DNA from: Ignelater luminosus
Lineage: Eukaryota; Arthropoda; Insecta; Coleoptera; Elateridae
NCBI GenBank assembly: GCA_011009095.1
Contig: VTPC01007978.1
Coordinates: 126,086 to 190,085, forward strand
Direction of reading: 5' to 3'
Length of the DNA stretch: 64,000 bases
This document shows, one piece after another, positions 45,266-55,741 of this stretch; within the stretch, counting starts at the first letter, position 1, and each line of letters begins with the position of its first letter. The notes beneath the pieces were generated by a model, which was not told the DNA's origin, searched no databases, and saw only the letters and a list, made by a program, of their open reading frames with translations. The position numbers and the translations under genes were made by a program.

Positions 45266-48014
45266 CAGTGGCGGCTCGTGACAATTATATTTGGGGGGCT
45301 CTTAATTTATAACAAAATATATCTACAACGAAGTAAAATAATATAAAAGACTCGCCTGTATTTCATCGATGGTTTAGTTTAAATAAAAACGATGATTTAT
45401 GATAACACAAAAAAAGTTATATGCTCAAACGAAAACATATTTATATATGAACATATGTAACACAATAAATGCACAAAAAATTTAAAATAAACAGAAAAAA
45501 TATAGCAAATAAAATAAAGAGAAAAACTTATTGTTTGTAGGTAAAATTTAATCTTCTATTTTTTTGAGATATAAACTGCTCCATCACTCGATCGTCAAAA
45601 CTCTTTATGCCATGTATTAAGTTTTTATTCACAGACATCATCGCTAACGCATTAAGACGCTCTTTGTTCATCGTATTTCTTAAATATGTTTTTATTCTTT
45701 TAAGAGTGAAAAAACATCGTTCTGATTCAGCAGTAGACATAGGAGTTGTCAAAATAATTTTTAATAATTTAGCAGTTTCACTAAATGTTTCATTTAAACC
45801 GTTTTTAGACAGCCAACAGAGCATGTTTAAGCCGCCCTCAATATTTTTACAATCTCTCCTTGAATAAAGTAGTTCTAACTCAGTCTTTAATCTGTCTCTT
45901 TGTAACATTGGATAATACGCAGTGACTGACTTGAGAGTCGATGTTGGAAAACTCTTAGAATACCGAAGAAAATTATCTCTGTTTACTAAAGAGGCACCAT
46001 CTAAATGACCCCTGTATGATAGTCTTTCTTTGAATTGAACAATTATTGTGTCGCAGACTTCTTTTGCAATTATGAAATTTTTATTTTCAGAAATGTTTTT
46101 TCTTCGTTGATTCTCAGTACTAGACATTTGCAGCTCTATCTCATTCGAAATCTCATCGGTTGAATTTCTTATAGATGTTACTATCTCTTCGAATTTCTGC
46201 AAATTTTTTAAAAGTTCAATGCTATCTTTATCTCTGGTTTGAAATTGATTAAATAATATGTCTACATGTGGAAAGATTTTGTGAAGTAAAATAAGCCAAA
46301 ATATAAAACTTGGATCTTCGAGAATTCTTCGTAAGCCGCAAGCCTCTTTACAAGTAACAGTTTTATTGCTTTTTCCTCTAATTCTTCGAAACATTCGATC
46401 AACTTTTCTCGATTTTCGAAAACGGCGCTTACTGTTATAATTCCAACAGGTGACAGCAACCCTAGGCAATTTTCGATTTACGATTTCTTCTAATACGTCA
46501 CATCTGTGAAAAGAACTTGAAAAAAACTAAGAATTGCAGATAAATTTGAAAAAAAAATTTCACTTTGGCATTTGGACTTGTTGCTTTTTGCATAATTAAA
46601 TTTAATTGATGGGCATAACAATGCACGAAATGAGCGTATTTATATTTATCTTTTATTTTTGTCTGGACGCCACCGGAAGCACCGCTCATAACATTCGCAC
46701 CGTCATATGTTTGAGCAATCAGCTTACCAGGCGAATTTGGTATCAACGTGTTTAATTCGTGCTCTATGCATCGCGTTAAGCCATCAGCTGATTTATCGAC
46801 GATTCTTAAAAAAGTCCAAAACCTCTCGTAAATAATTCCATTGTGTAAATACCATTTGACACTGATTTGAAATATCTGTTGTTTCATCACACTGAATTGC
46901 TATAAACTCACTTTCATTAATTTGTTCTTTAATGTCTTGACGACACACTGCAAGCATACACTCCAGAATTTCATTTTGTATAATTTTGGAAGTACCTTTA
47001 AAAACTGTTGCATTACTTAAATGTTCTTTTAAATTTTCATCCAGTTCTGGCGAAAACTCTACTAATTCTCGAAAAACTCCACGATTTTTGAGTCCTCTTT
47101 TTCATCTTGTCCTCTTAATGCTAATTCTAACACTCTACAAAATTTTATGCAATTTATTAATCGTTTTAATATATACCTATTTTTAGTTACCTGTTCGTTA
47201 TGTTTAATTATATTTTGTCTATAAACTGAATTTAACTGAGTTGCAATATTTACGGAGCCTAATAAAGCTAATTCCGTACAACATTTCATGTGATTTGAGG
47301 AAATTTCGTGTTTTCTTGCTCTCTGATTTAAATGTTTGAGATCTTGAAATCCCGTTACTGACCATGTTTTGTCCATTCCATCAGAATAAAATACAAAGCA
47401 TGGAAAACAATACAGAGCATTAAGCGTATCACATCCAGAAATCCATTTAAATTTGTTATAAATGTCCTTAGAAAAATGCCTTGTAAAAGTACGAGTTCCT
47501 ACTTTATCTGGTTGATTAAGATTTAATACCGGTGTAGGCTTCCCAGCTCTTTTATTTTTACTTTTTCTTCTAACGAAAGAGTCTTAAAATTAATTTTGAG
47601 GATATCCTTTATTTTATTCTCTGTCATTTTTATGTAGAATAGAATACACAACAATCACACACGCTTTAAGTTGCTACTGCGCGAAAAGAGAAAGTTTACT
47701 CAACACGCAGCATTGAGGCTCACAAAACGAGAGCCCCTTGTCAGCATAACGTTACGGTCGGCTTACAATCGCTTTGGATTCGTTTTTCCTTATGGAGATT
47801 CCCATACCACACGAGGGCTTTACTTTAATGTGCCCACGTGCATTAGTATTACTTACTAACGCAGTATTATGTTGTCAGATACGAATATTAGAGTAGAAAA
47901 AACATAATTTATTTAAAAGATACATATTTTTCAATCATGTAAGGAAGTTGTTTTGTCTGATGGAAATGGCTGGGAGGCTCGAGCCCCTGAGTCCTTATGG
48001 ACGGACCACCACTG
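45266..48014 (-). mobile_element. hAT element (ZMYM1-like) with 8-bp target duplication
   Basis: The tips are CAGTGGCGGCTCGTGAC at 45266 and CAGTGGTGGTCCGTCC read inward from 48014. The octamer GCTGGCAA lies immediately outside both ends (45258-45265 and 48015-48022), a perfect 8-bp target site duplication as expected for hAT. The 2749-bp element carries a single broken minus-strand transposase. Confidence 0.95.
45531..47627 (-). pseudogene. hAT transposase, zinc finger MYM-type 1-like
   Basis: ATG 47627 begins MTENKIKDILKINFKTLS. Then comes a TTF-type zinc finger region (KFKWISGCDTLNALYCFPCF near 47460-47400, QDLKHLNQRARKHEISSNHM near 47350-47290). LELALRGQDEKEDSKIVEFF starts the RNase H-like core, followed by EFIAIQCDETTDIS (first Asp, near 46905) and LIAQTYDGANVMSGASGG (second Asp, near 46700). 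A hAT C-terminal dimerisation domain, MSTAESERCFFTLKRIKTYL and LNALAMMSVNKNLI, lies near 45740-45610, with a stop near 45531. Frameshifts lie at about 47560, 47060, 46820 and 46510. The domain order is complete, so it was a full autonomous hAT that has since decayed. Confidence 0.9.
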
Positions 48015-48022
48015 GCTGGCAA

Positions 48023-49304
48023 TAACAGAAGTACTTGATTCCGCGAATATTAGCAGTGCCCCTCGTATTAAGCCTGTTTGTTACTGTACAATTTTTAGTG
48101 CCAGACTTACTACATAAAATTAGAAACTAATTTCTTATTGTACTAGAAATAGAAGAGAAACATTCTCTGTTTGCGGTTTTGTTAAATTTGTGTCATTTTT
48201 AGTATGAAAAGATTACAAAACTTAACATATAAAAGCATCAAAAAGTTCATTCCTTTTAGTAAATTTTACTTAAATTTGTGACAGCTGTATTAAATAGATA
48301 GAAATTTCATTCAACAATGGATGAGGAAATATTATTACTTTTCTTGCAAGCCATCTGAACAGTTCAAATTAGTGTATTAACACTTAAAAAGAAAAATGAA
48401 GAAGGGTGGAAAGGAGAAGGGCATCACGATCATGGTTTTAAAAAGTTTGAAAAAGTTGGGAGTTTTAAAAATGTCAAATGAGAAATGGTTTTATAGGTTA
48501 TCTTATTAAACTGAAAGATTCAGTAGACGCATAACGAATGTAGCACAATCCGCCACCGCTCCACGAGAGCGCTCCATAGCTGTATCGTCTCCTGAATGCG
48601 ACCAATTTATTATAGGTTACCTTTCGTTTTGCACACAACCTAAACAGACTTCCAACTGTTTAGATATAGTTTTCTCAGTTTTTGTCAAAAAATTTAGTGT
48701 AAATAGGACATGTTCTAAAATATTATTTCATAGGAAAGATTACGTGACAAATAGGCCACTTGCAAATATGTCTTGGATTTTAAAAACTAAAAATGTGCTC
48801 TAAATTCTTTTCAGACGAAGCAGGGCGGTATTCCAAAACATCAAGACAACATTCAAACATTTTTGATCAGTTATACCTATAATGAAGTCAATCCGGGGAC
48901 ACACTGTATATAGCTACAATATCTGTATCTAAAATTCATTCAAGAAAGTTTAAGTTTGTGATTTAAATATCTTTGCAAGTACAAGATAAATTATACTTAG
49001 AAATTATTAAATTATCAATAACCATTGACATTAACCGACATTCGCTAATATACAGTTTTCTGCTTATAATCCATTAGTTTTTGACTAATACTGTATTGTT
49101 TTAAAGCTGTCTGAAACTGGTAGTCTTGCTTCTTTAGTATTTACGAAGTTTTAGTTTAGTCATCTATATATGTAACAGAACTTTAAAGCTTGCCCGACTT
49201 TATTTGACATTGACGTGAGAAATGTTTAGAACTTTTGCTGTAATACTCAATATAAGTTCATACAATTATGTGTTTTCTTCCACCTGCCAATTTAGATTAA
49301 TGTC
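48023..49304. other. Spacer with one mariner-type tip
   Basis: ATCCGGGGACACACTGTATA near 48890-48910 is a typical right tip (CAGTGTGTCCCC read inward). No left partner was located. No gene is supported. Confidence 0.35.
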
Positions 49305-49485
49305 TACTATACATATGTAATTTAAAAGTAATTAGATAGTAATTCAACTACTTTTACCAAATAATTTGCAATTAAAATATTTTGCTCGCAAAGGAAATTT
49401 TGTTACATTGTAATTTAATTATTTTTACGAAAAGTAATTGTAATTAATAATTAAATAGTTTTAAAAATTTACCCAGCTCTAGTCA
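49305..49485. repeat. TAATTAC-rich element, second copy
   Basis: AAGTAATTAGATAGTAATTC through to TTTACCCAGCTCTAG. It resembles 37853-38058 in composition and in the AGCTGGG-like tip. Confidence 0.45.
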
Positions 49486-50566
49486 AGTTTTCTGTACAAT
49501 TACAATTCGAATAAGAGTGAATATTTGAAAATTCGAATAGCGAAGAATACGCACCGCTCGCATTTCTACCATATGCGCATACATGGAATTTGATCATAGA
49601 AACGAAAAATAAATAGTACAAAGATAAGGAACAAAATGTGTATTTTTAAAACTTTTATTGAAAGATGGGTATATTTTAGAAATTGGTGCATAACCACTAG
49701 CCTAATGTGCAGTAAGTGTTACAGGGTTTTACATAGTTTCCGCGACGTTTCGGATTTTCTACATAAAATACTACATGTTTTCTGCAGTAATTACATTTTC
49801 TACCTCAAAATGTAAAAAACTTAAATGCGTTGCAATAATATTACATATTGCAAAAAATGTAATGTAGAAAATAATATTTTACATCATGTAGAAAATTAAT
49901 TCTGTACCTGTACCTAATTTATTTTGTAGGATGTTCAACATTTTCTACTTGCACAATCTTGTATAAATAACATTTTACAGCTAATTAGTTATCTTACAGT
50001 TAAGTATAAAAACATTATCCCATATGAATAGGCCTCATGTAAGTTGGACTTTTCAATAAAAGTTACCAGATCAAACTTTTAGGTTAAGTATCTGTCATCT
50101 AAATGACAGAGCTTTTAACAAAAGGTTATTATAAAACAATCATGTTAAAAGATTCTAATTTGTTATTTTTTTCTTAATTGTGACAACATAATATATTTAT
50201 GACTATTTGAGTATTATAAAAAAATTGAATACCAAACTTATTTCTATTTGGCAATTTTAATCAACGTGGGATTGTTAACTTGAATCTGTTTCTACACTAT
50301 AAAAATAAAGGAAAGCAAAGCCTACTCTCAATTCTATGATTTAAAAACAAACTATATAGTACTACTATTACTTACTGTAACTTTGGCACTATTAAATATA
50401 AATGAATAAACTGCTCACTACGTGCACGCACCACAAACGCAAAGATTCTAATAATTAACAAAAATGTCAAAAACTGATAAAGTGGGGGTTGCAAACTGTT
50501 GGTTTTCAAATCGACCAGTTCGGGTTGTGTAAATCTTCGTGTTCAGGAGCAGTAGTGGGGATTACG
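49486..50566. other. Spacer with a TTTTCTACAT cluster
   Basis: Between 49750 and 49960 the word ATGTAGAAAA or its complement, and truncated forms such as TGTAGAAAAT, recur at least six times with AT-rich spacers. Otherwise featureless. Confidence 0.4.
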
Positions 50567-50574
50567 CGTTGTTA

Positions 50575-50914
50575 CAGGCGCGGATCCAGGTGGGGGGCAT
50601 GCCCCCCTCTCCGACCGACATGTAATAATGTTTCCGAGAATAAAAAGTCTAAGATAAATTATTAACAAAATTTTATGGTTATGCAATGCTTTTCTTTACC
50701 ATTTTAATGTTTTATGTTTGAAATTTGATATTTATAGTTATCAATAATAATTAATTAATTACCCTTTGGAGTATTATGCGCCTATCTCTCTACCTCTAAT
50801 AATATCTAATGTTTTTTAATAATAAACGCATTTTCTATACCTATCTATTTGAATTTATTTGAATGATTTTGACTTGCTCCCCTCTCCCCGTACTATGATC
50901 GGCATCAGCGCCTG
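50575..50914. mobile_element. hAT MITE, 340 bp
   Basis: The ends CAGGCGCGGATCC (left) and CAGGCGCTGATGCC (right, read inward) are inverted. CGTTGTTA (50567-50574) and CGTTGTCA (50915-50922) form an 8-bp duplication with one mismatch. The ends are GC-rich and the middle AT-rich; no coding capacity. Confidence 0.8.
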
Positions 50915-50984
50915 CGTTGTCAGCATAAAAAAAGCGCTTTTAAAAGTGTTGCCTTTATTTTTACAAAAATTCACGTCCAGGAAC

Positions 50985-52155
50985 CATAGTATATAGATGG
51001 GTAAGGAGAATGACTCTTCAGAAATCCTTTGTTCTTTTCAAACGCGGCCGATGACCTTGAAGTAATGGTTGGTGGCTAATACCGATATTTCGAACAGATG
51101 TCGCTACGCTAGTGTCAGTGGCGTGTGTAGATTTATTTATGAATTACTAGAAAGGCTACCATTGCATCTTCTGTTATTAAATTTAATTTTACCAAATTTA
51201 TAATGGCATTGTATTAAATTAAAGAAAATGATGTAAATCATGCACAAATATCTAAAGAAATCAAATTTATCACAATACATTTTAGATACATTATTGTTCT
51301 TGTACTCAAAAATCTATCCTTCAATGGTTACATTTAACTAAATCAGTAAATAAATTGGTTGTTTTTTTCATATTTATTACTTAGTAATTGATAAAAAAAT
51401 TTATTTTATTGCAAATGTTTCTTATAATTTAATCTAAACTACCTACTTTATGTACATAAAAAAATCTATTAAATAAACACGAAATTTGTAAGAAAACATT
51501 AACAGAGTCAATGCAAGCACAATTTTTTTACTTTATGTAATTGCAACATAATTAATTAATTAGTTAATACTACTATTATTAGAAGCTTATTAGATAATCA
51601 TACCTAAAGGCAAATTACTTAATTCTTCTTCTGCAGCTTCTTGCTTCATTATTGTAAGTGTGGCATTTGGAGAGAGTTTTTTTATTTTTTCCTTTAATGC
51701 AATGCTTTTCAAAGTGTGCTGAACAGACCTTGTAATACGTACTTTGCATTAATATTGCCATAGATGCTACAAAACCGTGCCCATTCCTTACATCTAAAAT
51801 ATTTATTTTATAATAGCATTTTCAGAGTTAATCGGAAGTAACAAAACTTTTATTCCTTACCTTCGTTTATCACTGGGAAATTTAAAAAAATGCACGTTGA
51901 AAGTTTCATTATTGGCTTTACACCCCTTCACCACACAAATAGTTTTACAACGCATAATTATTAAAAATAAAAGTAAAGGTAGTATAGTAGAAGTTCACTT
52001 CCACGTGTACGGCACTGATCTAACCTCGCTCGGCCGCTGGCTCGGCGTTCGACCGTCGTGACATCTATTATAGAAACGCGAACTGCCCTCCAACCTTCAC
52101 GAGCTAGTTTCCCGCGTTTTTAAAAGTTGTTCTACTTCCCCATCTATATACTATG
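50985..52155 (-). mobile_element. P-like element relic with THAP exon
   Basis: The inverted ends CATAGTATATAGATGGG match exactly at 50985 and at 52155 (read inward), and the similarity continues as AAG.AGAA. Outside them, CAGGAAC (50978-50984) and CAGGACC (52156-52162) form a near-perfect 7-bp duplication. Inside is a THAP DNA-binding domain in two minus-strand exons, with no catalytic region. THAP plus a 7-8-bp duplication fits the P superfamily; Kolobok elements also carry THAP but use TTAA. It is probably an internally deleted P-like copy. Confidence 0.55.
51604..51955 (-). pseudogene. THAP zinc-finger domain, frameshifted
   Basis: ATG 51955 starts MRCKTICVVKGCKANNE. CVVKGC supplies the first two Cys of a C2CH THAP finger, and HFFKFPSDKRRCKEWARF matches the FxKFP...W signature. 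Exon 1 is 51955-51861, ending CGAAG/GTAAGG. A 67-bp intron follows, and exon 2 (51793-51604) continues CKEWARFCSIYGNINAKY. The closing CSAHFE block (third Cys and His) is present but in another frame. A one-base gain in an A-run then shifts to KLSPNATLTIMKQEAAEEEL, which matches the proline-containing end of THAP domains. A donor (CCTTTAG/GTATG) closes exon 2, but no downstream transposase exon exists before the left TIR. Two frameshifts make it non-functional. Confidence 0.7.
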
Positions 52156-52350
52156 CAGGACCCCCTCATCGACAGCACTGCTAATTGCTGCTTGCTCCTG
52201 AACACAAAGGGTGTTTGGGCGAGAAAGAATTACAATATGTTTTTGCTCAGTTTTCCATCTTTTCTTTGTTGTTATTTTTTTATTTACACTTAATTCTTCT
52301 TGAGGTTTTTGGATTTGTAACACGGTGTTTTGTTGGTCAAACTGCTTCAT
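52156..52350 (-). other. Interrupted open frame of unknown nature
   Basis: ATG 52350 opens a Gln/Lys/Thr-rich frame that reaches the P-like element's end after SSAVDEGV. On the far side of the element (about 50984 down) the frame could resume as PGREF and stop. So the insertion may have split an older coding or repeat sequence. I do not recognise it. Confidence 0.2.
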
Positions 52351-53889
52351 GGAGTAGGTAGGTTATATAGCGGTTGTAATAACTGCTTTTTTTTGCTGAA
52401 TGCGCCCAATAATTATTATTACCGCGAGCGAGTACAAAACCATAGCTACAGTGTGATGTTTGCTAAAAAGTTTTGATTCTACACTAGATATGAAAGGTTA
52501 GGTGTAGCACTCCTATTTAGGACTTTTTCATACTTTAATTTTCTATTTTATTATTAGATTGATTTTATTATGAGAATAACAATATTTCAGAGGACATAAT
52601 TTAAGCTAAAGAAAAAATCCCGCAGAATCCTTATGGGAAATGGCTCTCCGTCAAAATTGTTGAAACCGTGGTAAGTGATAGTCCGTATTACGTACTAGAA
52701 CAAAAGTATCAATGGGTACAAGGTCCAAAAATTCTAGTTTTCGAATTACAGCCGTTTGAAGTTGACAAGTGGTATAACACATTTTCTTTTTACATTTTCA
52801 GTTTAATTATTGCGAAGGTGCAAATATGTCCTTGTCTTACTATTATAAATATGAATTTACAATTTGAATTAATAAAAATGAATCGAATGTTTTCGAAGCG
52901 TCAAAACTAAAAATATAAATAAGCAAGAACAAAACAAATAATGAAGTTAACTAGAAAAACAAATTATTTGTTATGCTACATTTCCATTCTCTAGATGAAC
53001 GTTGTCCTATTTATTTTTGATAATGTTTTTTTGCTTTTCAAGAATATCCCGCAGTAGTCCGTCTGTATTAAGCAGTTGTAAAACTAGTTTCAATAAATTA
53101 TATCTACATTTATAAAGTTTATTCACATATTAATAAAAAGATACTGCACACAAGTGAACCAAAAAGGGAAGGTACAGCAATTATGATTCCTGACAGAGTA
53201 CTCTGCATAATGAAAAAAACGTTTACAGCTTAATTGCTTAGGCGATCTCGCTTTAACTAGAAATCTATTTACAGTTTCCAGGTAAAACATACTCAGACAG
53301 TAGACAATAGAAAACATATTTAAATAGCGGGATATTATTTAGTAGTAATGAGTGGGCACTATTGAATGAAACGGACTATCGAATAATTACTAAATAAATA
53401 GTACTAACTATGCAAGGAATTCATTCGAATAAATCTAGTAATTACTAGTTTTACTCAGGACACTAGAAATATATAGAAAATGATGTTTTATTCGACAGCA
53501 TTACTTATTCAATTTTGTTATTCTTAATTATTCAGTTAATGACTCTATTGTGTCCTTTTCTGGCTTACAACTACTTTAAAAATACAAATGGATTGTCACA
53601 GACATTCTTTTATGACTGACAGCTTGTAAATTCTTAAAGTTAATCTTTTGAAAGGCGATTTGGAAAGTTTCTAATTTCTAATACAAATTCTGGAATGTTA
53701 CAATACATTTCTAAAATTTATAAATTTTGATTATTTAAAGGAAATTTAGAATACAAATAAAAATAAAAAAAATAAAGAAGAAATAAAATAAGATGTACAG
53801 GTATGCAACAATACGACAATCTATTAATCATTATTCGTTATATATGTATTATCAATTTATTACTTATTTAGATATTTTTTATACCTACA
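52351..53889. other. Intergenic/intronic, nothing recognised
   Basis: AT-rich; short open frames only. Confidence 0.4.
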
Positions 53890-54221
53890 TAGGGTGACCA
53901 GACATACTCTTTTTTAGTGTACCGTACTCTTTTTTTAAATGAAAAAAATATACTCTCTCTTTTAAATTCTGAAAACAATACAAAGAAAACATTTTTGTAA
54001 TCGTTTCGCGAGATACATAAACAAAAAGGTGGTATATAACTAAATAATATAAACTTTTTTGTTTATGTACCTAATTTGACATGTGTCAAAGTTAATCTCA
54101 AAATTTACTGTAAATAAACACAAATAATGTAATTGATTTATAAGTTAGTTATGAATACATTTTTTTGACGTTTAAATATTTGCGGCAGTTTTAAATTGCT
54201 TTTTAAAGGCTGGCTACCCTG
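53890..54221. mobile_element. Possible hAT MITE
   Basis: TAGGGTGACCAGACATACTC at 53890 and CAGGGTAGCCAGCCTTT read inward from 54221 are imperfect inverted ends of hAT type. The flanking octamers do not match, so this is tentative. Confidence 0.35.
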
Positions 54222-54248
54222 ATTTGACAGATCAATATCGATATTGAT

Positions 54249-54750
54249 AAAAATGCATTTGGGTACAAATTAGTCTAAAATTCAAATCAAATATGAGAAT
54301 TATGAGCTTAGATCGTCTTCTAAACTAAAATTTGTCTATCTATTGTTTGCAATATGCACGGGGTGCAATTTTCACTGTTATGCGATTGCTGCTTAAAAAA
54401 ATTGTTTATAACAAAAAGGCATTGAATACAAATTTGTCTTAAATTCAAATATGAGGATTATGAGCTTAGATCGTCTTTTAAACTAAAATCTATTTGTCTA
54501 TCTAGTGTTTGCAATATGCACGTGATGCAATTTTCACTGTTACGCAATTGCTGCTTAAACAAATTGTTTGTAACAAAAATGCATTTGGGTATAAATTAGT
54601 CTTAAAGTTAAATATGAGAATTATGAGCTTAGATCGACTTTTAAACTAAAATTTATTTATCTATCTACTGTTTGGAATATGCACGTGGTACAATTTGCAC
54701 TATTATGCATTTGCAGCTAAAAAAATTATTTATAACAAAAATGCTATATG
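54249..54750. repeat. Tandem repeat, about 163-bp unit, three copies
   Basis: Units begin at about 54249, 54413 and 54575, with the start of a fourth at 54737. Conserved words in each unit are TATGAGCTTAGATCG, TTTAAACTAAAAT, GCAATATGCACG-like and GCTGCTTAAA. The units differ by scattered substitutions. It is a short satellite-like array. Confidence 0.85.
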
Positions 54751-55500
54751 CTATACCTTCATGTTTATACATTTTTATTGATACAAAAATTTCATTTGTG
54801 ATCTAATTGCAGGGAATCTTAATCCAACGGAAATATTTTATGTTAACTATAAAACTAGAAACAGTTAGGCTGTTATTCTCATAAATTGTTGTCATCCAAG
54901 GTTTGAAGATTTATTAGAATTAGAATTCTAAAATCTAAATTCGCCTAGTTTCGAATTTTTAAAAGAAGCCTATTAACTAACTCATCAATAATAATATTCT
55001 AAGCAACTGTCTACTTATTTATTCGTTCACTTATTTTGTTATACCGTTATACCTGTTGTGAAAATTTTGTGTTTAGAATAAAGCAAATACTAGTTTTGTT
55101 TCTTTAAGAAGATAAGCTTACAATAACTTAATTTATAACTCTATTGTAGACGTTTTCGTTAAGCTCTTTAAAAGTAGAATCTTTAAATATGTCGAGTCCG
55201 ACAGGATATTTTACAGGGGTGGTAAAGTTTAGTAATTTACTATTTTCATTCGATTAGTAAAGTCTTTTGACTTAGCTATTTTAACAATATGCACCTATAA
55301 CTAGCGTTTATATAGAAAGAGTTTTTCTACTTTTAGAAATATTTTAGGTGCAAGAAGACAAAATTTTACAGTTGAGTGTCTGGAACAACATTTTTTAATT
55401 AACTGTTTCCTGCAAGAATTGGTTTCGCCTTAAAGTTCTGATCAAAACAAGTATCTATGTAGTTACTTAAGTAGTTTGACTTTTGTAAAACTTGTTTATA
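54751..55500. other. Spacer, nothing recognised
   Basis: AT-rich; no supported feature. Confidence 0.4.
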
Positions 55501-55741
55501 CAGTGTGTCCACATTTCGATGCTCACTATTAGGATCTCGGAAATTGTAAGAGATACGAAGTCGGTTAAATTAGAAAAGATTTGGCTATTTTGGAGATCAG
55601 TTTACTTGTGCTTTTGTTTTTTCCAAAAAGTTCACGGTTTACTAGATATTTTCTAAAAACGAAATTATCTTATTTTTTTTTAAATAAAAAGCATTTCCCA
55701 CTTAGTGTGCCATGGCTTTAAACATATGAAAATCATTGAAT
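55501..55741. mobile_element. Foldback MITE copy C, left arm only
   Basis: TATA then CAGTGTGTCCACATTTCG at 55501 starts a left arm and inner part that match copies A and B through TGTGCCATGGCTTTAAA and AAAATCATTGA. Identity stops at about 55741, where LINE sequence begins. The remainder of the MITE is not found at the other end of the LINE. Confidence 0.8.
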
